From NCBI GenBank assembly GCA_001939145.1, contig LSRX01000171.1, forward strand, positions 508,576 to 572,575: 64,000 bases of DNA. Reading direction: 5' to 3'. Source of the stretch: Symbiodinium microadriaticum (Eukaryota; Sar; Dinophyceae; Suessiales; Symbiodiniaceae). This document shows positions 19,569 to 27,098 of this stretch, one piece after another; position 1 is the stretch's first letter, and every line of letters begins with the position of its first letter. The notes under the pieces are model-generated. The model made no database searches. It was given only the letters and a program-made list of their open reading frames with translations, and had not been told where the DNA came from. A program made the translations under genes and the position numbers.

Positions 19569-20807
19569 TGAATCTAGATGGCTACAGAATCGTCAATGCT
19601 GGGTGTTTCTTGTTCAGAGGAGGAGGGTTGGATCCTCATTAGCACTATAGGATACTGTTGTATATTATAGTAATATAGTAGATTACAACTTGTTCCACTG
19701 TAATTGGCGGAATACGCCCTAAACCCTAAACCCTAATTAAAACCATGTTCGATTTATTACGGCCCCCTTGTTGGCAATCCCAGCTCTCAACGTTCTGGGC
19801 GTCTTGCCGCGCCGGTTGTCACCTGATGCTTCAGGGTTCGGGCGTTGGGCTTAAGGGCTTCGTGTCGAAGGAGCAGGGCCTTAAGGGTCTATGGTCTGGG
19901 GCTTTAGGGCGTGTAGGGGGTGATTTCTGGAAGCTCTGATGTGGGGAGTTATAGGTTCTTGTGAGGGACTTCTCCCTTGATGGATCGTGGAACTTCGTGA
20001 GATGGGCATATTTACAGGCTTGCAGGGTCACACCTGGGCTACCGAACACAAGAGGCTCAGTACTACCAGGCTTGGCCCACGCCCGGTGCAGCAAGCAAGC
20101 TCTGAAGAACTTCGACGCTGCGAGCCAGGCGACGCTCGCGCTGCCAGGATTCGTGTGCATGCGCTATGCCCCTTGGCTTGTCAGGCCCAACCATCTAGGA
20201 CATTTTCAGGTGATTAGTCACCGTTATAGGAGCCTTGTAGAAGGTCTATATACCTTAGAGAAGCCTTATAGAAGCCCTCTTTACTCTAAACTCTCCACCT
20301 GTAGTTTCCTTTAAAACCCCCCCCCCATCGAAACGCCAGAATCCCCAAGCCGAAAGCTCCTCCCTCTGAACCGTAAAGCCCAAACTCGAAGGCCCAGCCT
20401 AAGGGTCCATGTACCCAAATAGAGATACTTAGGCCTTAAGGTAGTCCCTATATGGGTACTTTAGGGTCAAAGTATACTCATATGGATACACGGACCCGTA
20501 GGGCCAGGGAAGAAGCTTTTCGAACCTCCAAAACGAGTTTACCAGAGTAGCGAGCCATATTCTAGTGACTCTAAATCGTCAGACCCTGGTTCGGAGGAGC
20601 ACCCCCAAATAATGCAAGGAAGAACAAGCCAGGTCCGTGTTAGGGGTTGTTGTATGGATCCTACTATTTTGGGGTTCTAGGAGTAGGGTTTCTTAATCAG
20701 GTTCCTACATTACAAGGGTTTAGGGTTTAGGGTTTAGGGTCTCGAAACGCCTCCAACGCTAAACCCTGAATTTTCGAAACCCCGGACCTGCTTTAAGGGT
20801 GGCCCAG
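19569..20807. other. Intron with a possible open segment
   Basis: Contains a GC-rich part at 19960-20170 open in several frames on both strands, not recognised. At 20205-20290 is ggacattttcaggtgattag with accgttataggagc, which recurs at 48202. The family D copy lies at 20398. Confidence 0.35.
20398..20513. mobile_element. MITE-like element, family D copy 5 (diverged)
   Basis: cctaagggtccatgtaccc ... ggatacacggacccgtaggg. The inner ttaggccttaa is intact on the left, and the right arm is mutated. Confidence 0.65.
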
Positions 20808-20846
20808 TTGCCACGACGACCACACCGATGATGGGTATCTCGGTGA
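20808..20846 (+). CDS. Thr-rich linker exon 2
   Basis: ATTTTPMMGISV after ggcccag. It starts with two bases that complete Ile. The donor is gtatga (leaving one base) or, two codons earlier, gtgagt; the former keeps the frame into module 2, echoing the GIS(R)S junction before module 1. Confidence 0.55.
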
Positions 20847-21186
20847 GTATGATTTTTTACTGATGGTTTGGTGATTGGAAGAGCTTGGGGGGTTTCGGGG
20901 TTTCGTTTTTGGTTGTGTTCCCTAAACCCTAAGCCCTAGGAGGGTGTTTATGGCCTCGAGTTCAGGAGGTTGGGGTTTAGAGATGTTTCGAGGTTGCCTT
21001 GGCTTTTTGACCTAGCTTTGGGTTTTTGGTTTAGGGCTTTGAGTTTTTGTAGGATAGGCGAGACTTATGCGGTCTGGGGTTAATAAGTTCAGGCTGAGAT
21101 ACTATACCGGGGTTGGGCTCATGTACAGGAGGGGTGACTGCAGCATGGTGGGAAGAGGAGGCTTGCCGTTCCAAAATTATGGAGGC

Positions 21187-21211
21187 TTTTGTGTGTGTGT
21201 GTGTGTGTGTC
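21187..21211. repeat. (GT)n microsatellite
   Basis: About 12 gt units. Confidence 0.9.
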
Positions 21212-21509
21212 TGTACAGACATACAAACATACGGAACTGCATATGAACACACGCAGGCCGCAAAAAATAACGAAAGCCTACTTCCGTGATTTCCGAGGAT
21301 CTTAACTCTAAACCCTCCCTTAACCCAATAAAACCTGTCTTTTTCTATGAATTACAACAGGAAACAATGAGGAGCCCGAGAAAGGGTTATTTCGGGTCCC
21401 GGCACACCCTAAACCCTGAACGGTTTTTTCCTAAACCCTCTCTTACTTATATAGATTTAAGCTTTAATGTGCATTTTTTTGGTCCGTCGTTTGACCATCT
21501 AACGTTGTT

Positions 21510-21618
21510 TTTTTGGTCGTTTTTTGGTCATGGTCCGTCGTTTTTTTGGTCATGGTCCGTCGTTTTTTGGTCATGGTCCGTCGTTTTTTGGTCATGGTCC
21601 GTCGTTTTTTTGGTCGAA
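21510..21618. repeat. Tandem repeat, ~21-bp unit x5
   Basis: Unit ggtcatggtccgtcgttttt with T-run length variation. It is open in one frame (WSWSVVF repeats), which I do not take as coding. Confidence 0.85.
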
Positions 21619-21789
21619 ATGTGAAAATGAAACTTTTTGTTCAGTTGGGGTTTAAAGTTTAGGATGTAGGGTCTACGAGTTCAGGTTTGGGGTTTAGGGT
21701 TTTGCTAATGGTATGGGATTCTTTGGGCGGGTGGGTTTTTCCCTAAATCCGAAATTGTAAGCTCGACTAGAAACTGCTGGCTCCGGAGC

Positions 21790-21955
21790 TGCTGAACCCT
21801 GTACCCTAAACCCTATACCCTAAACCCCATACCCTAATCCCTATACCCTAAACCCCTTAACCCGAAAACCCCTAAACCCCGAACCCTTTAAACCCTGAAA
21901 CCTTAACCCTATACCCTAAACCCCTAAACCCTAAATCCTAAATCCTATAAGCTTT
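21790..21955. repeat. Telomere-like tract, CCCTAAA orientation, with CCCTATA variant
   Basis: Alternates accctataccctaaacc, so a diverged dimer has been amplified. Confidence 0.8.
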
Positions 21956-22004
21956 TATAGATCCCTTTAAAGGAACCCTTATAGCACCCTTTAGGCTTTA
22001 TCAG

Positions 22005-22076
22005 GTACCTGGCCTCCCGTGGACGGCGGCGACGGTCGCGCCTGCCGCGGCGCCTCGAGAAGCGACAACTCCGCCG
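22005..22076 (+). CDS. WEPVDGG-like module 2, exon 1
   Basis: (S)TWPPVDGGDGRACRGASR, then SDNSA. It has 13 of 14 residues identical to module 1 over PVDGG.GRACRGASRSDN. The acceptor is tttatcag and the donor GT (gttgcc), leaving g that makes Asp with exon 2. Confidence 0.75.
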
Positions 22077-22164
22077 GTTGCCGGGACCCGCTTTGGTCGA
22101 GCAGAGAGAGAGGTTTGGCATCCTTAAAGGGATCTATGAAGGGATCCTTAAAGGGATCTTACAA

Positions 22165-22275
22165 AATTAAGGGCTTTGGGGGTTTAGGGGTTTAGGGGTT
22201 AGGGGTTTAGGGGTTTAGGGGTTTAGGAGTTTAGGGTTTAGGGGTTTAGGGGTTTGGGGTTTAGGGTTTGTCAGT
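22165..22275. repeat. Telomere-like tract, TTTAGGG orientation
   Basis: Mostly ggggtttagg units. Confidence 0.85.
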
Positions 22276-22469
22276 AAAATACAAGTAGGACGAAGAAGAC
22301 TGTAATACGAGCAATAGTGTCAATAGTGGTAGTAACCGTACATTGTGCCTAAAAACTAGATCTTCTATTTTTTCCAAAATGTTGAACGTCTTGCATTCTT
22401 GCTGAGCAGGGGGGGGGGGCCCTAAACCCTAAACTCTGAACCCTAAACCCTAAACCCTAAATCTTGGCA

Positions 22470-22720
22470 GTCTCGGTCCTCTTGCCCTTGCAATCTTGGC
22501 CCCCCCCCCACCGGCCCTGTCCTCACTTGCCTCGCCTGGTCGCCGACGATTTTACCTTTGGGAGACCAAGGTTGCAAGATTGCGTGGCAATCTTTTTAGG
22601 GGGTTTAGGGTTCAGGGTTTAGGGTTTAGGGTTTCGGGGTTGGTCGGAATCTTGGTCCCAAAGGTAAGGTAGTCGGCGAGACCAAGATTGCAAGACTGTT
22701 CGGCAACCTTGGCCAAATAG
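22470..22720. repeat. Inverted repeat ~100-bp arms around a TTTAGGG core
   Basis: tcttgcaatcttggcc / acctttgggagaccaaggttgcaagattg on the left mirror ggtcccaaaggtaaggtag and agaccaagattgcaagact on the right of a tttaggg patch at 22597-22640. Confidence 0.55.
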
Positions 22721-23874
22721 CAGTTCTAGTTTGCCGGCGCACTGTAATGGTATTACGTGCTGACGAAAGAAAGGGTGATTGCAATAGTCGCTCTCATAGT
22801 AGTCATAGCATTGGCTTAGCGGGAACCATGATATATCACTGTTGCTCCTACAACGATTAGCATTTGTCTTCGTAATATTGAGGTTACTTGTATGTGTCTT
22901 GCTGTTTTGTGTTTAGACGCAGGCCTTGAACTACTACCTGGACCTAAAAAACCTACCTTGTCAGAGTCAGGCTTCCTGATTATGATTTTCCGCAAACAAG
23001 TCCCGAAAAAGGCAGGTGATATGTTGTTAAGGTAACCCTTGTCGGGACCCATGTCAGTCCCAAAAGCCCTCTAAAGCCCTAAACCTCTACACCCGAAGCC
23101 CTAAACCCTATACCCTGGGTGTTGGGATTACGTGGGGCTCTTCAGGGACCCGGGGACCAAGCCCTTAACCGTCCAGCTTCTGCTTACAGCAGGCAAGGCA
23201 TTCAATGATTGATGGTCATCATGGTGTTGATGCAACGTGAAGGTTTGTGGTGTCGCTGATGCTGAACAGCCTTCAAACGGAAATGCCCTTTGCCTAAGCT
23301 TCCTGCTGTAGGTCCTACAAGTTACAGGTAGCCTATCATGCCGGAGGCCTTACTTAGCAGACCTCCCTGTGCGAACTGACATGATCCGTCGCATGCTTGA
23401 ACAGGCAAACCGTTGTGCAGACAAGGACAGCCATAGTAGACGATTTTGGGCTAGTGTCAGGCTCACTACCGTTCTCACGCCCGCTCTCAGTTTTTTGTTG
23501 GCTTCTTTTCACTGCTGATGTTCGGAATCCTTGGATCCTTCTGCCCGAAACCCGTTACCCTAAACCCACCTATGGCCTCCCGAGGGATCCCTCCTTTCCG
23601 GACCGCCCGAAACCCAACTCGGGAACCCCGAAGTGTTTGGGGTTTTAGGGGTTTTAAGGAAACTGTTCTAAGGATTCTAATGATTCCCTTTAGGATTTTG
23701 TTTATAACAGCCGTTATTGAAAGTGTTTAGTCTTTTAGGGGTTTAATGACACTGTTCTAATGATTCCTTTTGGAGCTTGGGGTTTAGCGTTTATGGTTCC
23801 CTTTATGAAGGCTCTTGTCCCGGCCTCTAGCGGTTCCTTTACAGGGATTTTTGGTTGAGGATGATTGGGTTTAG

Positions 23875-23990
23875 GCTTTAGGGGTCAGGGTCAAGGGCTT
23901 AGGGTTTAGGGGTTTAGGGGTTTAGGGGTTTAGGGGTTTAGCCTTTAGGGTTTAGGGTTAGCGGCTTGGGGTTTAGGGTTTAGGGAACAT
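23875..23990. repeat. Telomere-like tract, TTTAGGG orientation
   Basis: ggggtttagg units, then ggcttggggtttagg. Confidence 0.8.
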
Positions 23991-24024
23991 CTCTGAAACC
24001 GTAAGCCGGCCTTCCAACGCTCAG

Positions 24025-24071
24025 ACTACTACACGGTCCTCCCTGGACTCGTGAACCTGGATACCTGCAAG
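24025..24071 (+). CDS. PAN-like module 2, exon 2
   Basis: YYTVLPGLVNLDTCK preceded by ac, which completes Asp. The acceptor is gctcag and the GC donor lies at 24072-24073. It corresponds to YYKVVRGIASLEAT of module 1. Confidence 0.75.
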
Positions 24072-24844
24072 GCCTCTTCGGAAGGGATGCTTTCTATAGT
24101 ATTAAAGAGTAGGAGATTTGTCTAGCGATTGCTAGGATGGTATCGGGCGTCCAGGTCGGTTCAGAACGGTTGGTGTCAGGGTTATGTACTATGTGGTCCG
24201 GAGGTTGTGCGGGGTGTTTGTTATGGTCTTAGAGGGATTTTTGCCGGGTTTCTGGGCCTTGTGGAGCTTTCCTAAACCCTAAACCCTAAAGTGTTTGCAC
24301 CTTTTGGCTTGGAGGCTTCTTGCACAGTCTCCCCACTGTTGGCGGAGCAACTTCCGACGAAGTTGCAGCCCAAAGCTGTTATTATGGGATGCTTAAGGGA
24401 GGGGGTTTTTAAGAGGGGTCTATAACCCAATAGCCCCTTAAGGATCCGATAATGTTAGGCATGACAGGCTCAAAGACTCAAGGATGCTCTCGATGCCGAG
24501 AGGGTGTCAGCGATTTTAGGTTCAGGGTTTAGGTTTTAGGGTTTAGGCTTTGGCAACCTTCGGGACCGTCAATCAATCCACGGCTGGTTGATGCCGGGTT
24601 TGATGGTTTGACGCTCTCGAAAACACAACTAAAGCCCTACCTTGACAACCTAAGCCTTCTGAAGCCCCGAACCGCTACAACTCTGAGCATCCCTAGGCAC
24701 GAAATCGCTTAGACTAACCCAATTAAGCTGATAGGCTGAAGCCCTACAAACCTCATAAACCCTAAGCGCCTCGAATGGCATCACATCCCCAAGCCCTGAA
24801 CCTGATAACCCTACCCTTTAAACCCTAAGCCAAGTCAGCTGCAG

Positions 24845-24882
24845 GCCCGTTGCCAGATCACCAATGGCTGCCAAGGAGTGGA
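24845..24882 (+). CDS. PAN/Apple-like module 2, exon 3
   Basis: ARCQITNGCQGV after agctgcag, then ga. The GT donor at 24883 is completed to Glu by the first base of exon 4. It matches C.....GC.GVE of module 1, but module 2 carries an extra intron at this point. Confidence 0.75.
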
Positions 24883-25183
24883 GTCACCCAGCGCGGTTTA
24901 GGGTTTTGGGTTTAGCGTGTAGGGGGGAGTGAGGGAAAAAGGGTTTGTAACTATCACCACCACTCGTCACTACTGGTTGGGCTTTGTGATTTCTTTGCGT
25001 TTAGGGCCGTTGGGTTTTTTTGTTTGGCGCTGTCGTTGTCTTGCTCGATGTTCGGGCTTAAGTGCTCTCTGGGTGTTCTACGGAGAGATCCTTTGCCAAA
25101 CCAATTGAAATGCCCCTAAACCCTAAACCCAAAAACCCCAAACCCCAAACCTAAACCCTAAACCCATAGAGCCCTATCCCGAG

Positions 25184-25251
25184 GTTCTCGATCGGTCGCT
25201 GTGAGATCTGGACGCGGCCTGGGGGCATCCAGGCTTCTATCGCCCTCCAAG
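25184..25251 (+). CDS. PAN-like module 2, exon 4
   Basis: FSIGRCEIWTRPGGIQASIA, then LQ. It fits directly after GVE of exon 3. The acceptor is cccgag and the GC donor follows one leftover base. Confidence 0.75.
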
Positions 25252-25264
25252 GCGCCTTCCTTCA

Positions 25265-25410
25265 GAGAGCTCGTAAACCTGACAGGGCTCCTTCAAGGAC
25301 CTATAAGGGTTCCTTTCAGGGCTCCTTCGAGGGTTCTATGATAGGGCTCCCTAAGGGATCTATAAGGGCTCCTTTCAGGGCTCCTTTGAGGGTTCTATGA
25401 TAGGGCTCCC
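25265..25410. repeat. Tandem duplication, ~67-bp unit x2
   Basis: Each unit has ctataagggNtcctttcagg, gctcctt(c/t)gagggttctat and gatagggctccc. Confidence 0.8.
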
Positions 25411-25599
25411 ACAGAATAAATTACGCGCTGAGGGTTTAGGGTTTACGGGTTTAGGGTTTAGGGTTATGATGCTACAAAGTTACAAAGGATTTCGTGTCAT
25501 AGGGCCTATAGGGACACGATCTATAAGCCATATCTTGAAGCCTCTGGCAGCACGGTCGTGACGTCATAGGGCCGTGTCGTCATGTCTCTATTACATGTC

Positions 25600-25650
25600 C
25601 TGCGTGCGTGTGCGTCTGTGTCTCTGTGTGTGTGTGTGTGTGTGTGTTGA
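25600..25650. repeat. (TG)n microsatellite
   Basis: gtgtgcgtctgtgtctctgtg followed by about 10 tg units. Confidence 0.9.
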
Positions 25651-25713
25651 TTCCTTGCTGGAAAGGGGCGAGCATATTCTTGCGATGCAGGGTCTATGTT
25701 CCAACTACTGCAG

Positions 25714-25742
25714 ACGACGACATGCCCAGCACACCTACGCCC
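25714..25742 (+). CDS. Possible short linker exon
   Basis: DDDMPSTPTP when joined to the base left by the previous exon. Acceptor tactgcag and donor GT are present, but the exon is very short, so this is phase-based inference only. Confidence 0.3.
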
Positions 25743-26110
25743 GTCCTAAACCATAGCCCCGAAGACCTATCAAGCTTCACTAAATCCTAAACCCTATGAT
25801 CCTATAATCCTTATAAACCCATAAATTATCAAACCCTGAACCCCAGTATCTGTAGCCCTAAGCCTCGAGCTCGGAAATCCAGGTCCTGTGCCTTCAAGGC
25901 ACTCAAGTCGCAGCTTCAGCAAACCTTCAATCTGAGCCTTCGATCTCTCGCACTCCAAACTGTTAAGGGCTTAGGGTTTTACGGTGTAGGTTTTAGGGTG
26001 TACGGCTTGAGGTCTTAAAGCGTTTTTTCAGTTTTTTTGGTCTGTTACCTGTTGCCTTGTTGATGCTACACGCGATCCTTTAAGCAGGCTTTACCTGCCT
26101 CGGCTACCAG

Positions 26111-26161
26111 AGCGCCGCTGTTAGCACCATGCCTCCCAGCAGCTTGGCTGCAAGCATGAGG
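26111..26161 (+). CDS. Possible Ser/Ala linker exon
   Basis: SAAVSTMPPSSLAASMR between gctaccag and a GT donor; phase 0 with the previous candidate. A palindromic element begins 5 bp further on. Confidence 0.3.
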
Positions 26162-26166
26162 GTTTC

Positions 26167-26292
26167 CTGGGTTCTCGTTAAGGGATTTTGTTTAAGTTAC
26201 CATAATAATAATAATAATAATAGGGATCTATAGCAAGTCATAGGGTTCCCTGATTATGGTAACTTACGTTAAATCCCTTAGCAAGAACCCAG
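26167..26292. mobile_element. MITE-like element, family G
   Basis: Perfect outer repeats ctgggttct / agaacccag and long inner arms gttaagggatttNgtttaag / ttaaatccctta, with ttaccataat / attatggtaa. Flanked by a 4-bp duplication TTTC (26163-26166 and 26293-26296). An (ATA)n run fills the centre, and a related fragment lies at about 45320. Confidence 0.75.
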
Positions 26293-26397
26293 TTTCGGGA
26301 GGCAACATTACAGCATACGGCCCCAGACCCTAAAACTGAACGTAAACAGTAAGCCTTCGGATTCCGGGTATAGTCGCTGCAATGGCAGCTTGTTTGC

Positions 26398-26605
26398 ATT
26401 TAACCCTAAACCCTGAACCCCAAGGCCCTAAACCCTGGACCCTAAACCCTGAACCCTAGACTAAGCCCTGAACCCTAAACCCTAAACCCTGAACCCCAAA
26501 CCCTAAACCCTGGACCCTAAACCCTGAACCCTAAGCCCTGAACCCTAAACCCTAAGCCCTGGACCCTAAACCATGAACCCTAAACCCTAAACTCTGAGCT
26601 TTGCG
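26398..26605. repeat. Telomere-like tract, CCCTAAA orientation, higher-order
   Basis: Alternating ccctaaaccctgaaccct and ccctggaccct in a repeating order. Confidence 0.85.
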
Positions 26606-26666
26606 TGAGCAGTTCAGGGCTTCAGGCTCGGTCGGCTGTGCATTTTGGGGGCCTAGGGATCTAAGT

Positions 26667-26720
26667 GGGTAGTTCTCCAAATTAGGGTCCCTTTTGGAGG
26701 TTCCTTAGAAGGATCCAACA
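26667..26720. mobile_element. MITE-like element, family A copy 5 (left half)
   Basis: gggtagttctccaaattagg then gtcccttttggaggttcc. The right half is missing, and the copia element starts 18 bp later. Confidence 0.5.
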
Positions 26721-26732
26721 GGGTTTCTATAG

Positions 26733-26737
26733 GGCTT
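26733..26737. other. Target-site duplication (left)
   Basis: GGCTT directly before the 5' LTR, repeated directly after the 3' LTR. Confidence 0.9.
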
Positions 26738-27098
26738 TGTAGATGTTCCCCTGCAGTCAGTAGAGACGAGGGTTGAGCTCCACTACCTCATGAGTCCTTT
26801 TCAAGCCTTGAAGGCTCAGAGATGGAGCTGAGCTCCAAAACCTTTGATGCATGATAGCACGTATATGCACGCATGAAGCATGCATATCAAGCATAAGAAG
26901 TGCAGAGCACTCTTAGCTAGAAGCTTAAGGATTCCGTACAGAGGATTCTTCAGACAGCTTCTGTGTGTGAAAACGAAAGCCGTTGTAAGCCCATGTGCCT
27001 CGCCCCGCGGTTGCTTTAAAGCTCTGCATCATGAACAACGACATGGCAGCGGTACCAAATTCGAACCCGAACATCGTCCCGATGGAAGGGGAACAACA
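26738..27098 (+). repeat. 5' LTR
   Basis: 361 bp from tgtagatg to gaacaaca. It contains the likely Gag start ATG at 27031, which means the transcript start must lie upstream inside this LTR. No clear TATA box was found. Confidence 0.95.

Noticed and set aside
19831..20314. Overlapping open frames on both strands
   Set aside because: GC-rich stretch inside an intron of the inferred gene; no recognisable domain, and several frames are equally open.
21286..21624. Open frame with WSWSVVF repeats
   Set aside because: Direct translation of a 21-bp tandem repeat preceded by telomere-like sequence.
26995..27030. Gag start at 26995
   Set aside because: The codon there is GTG; the first ATG in frame is 27031.
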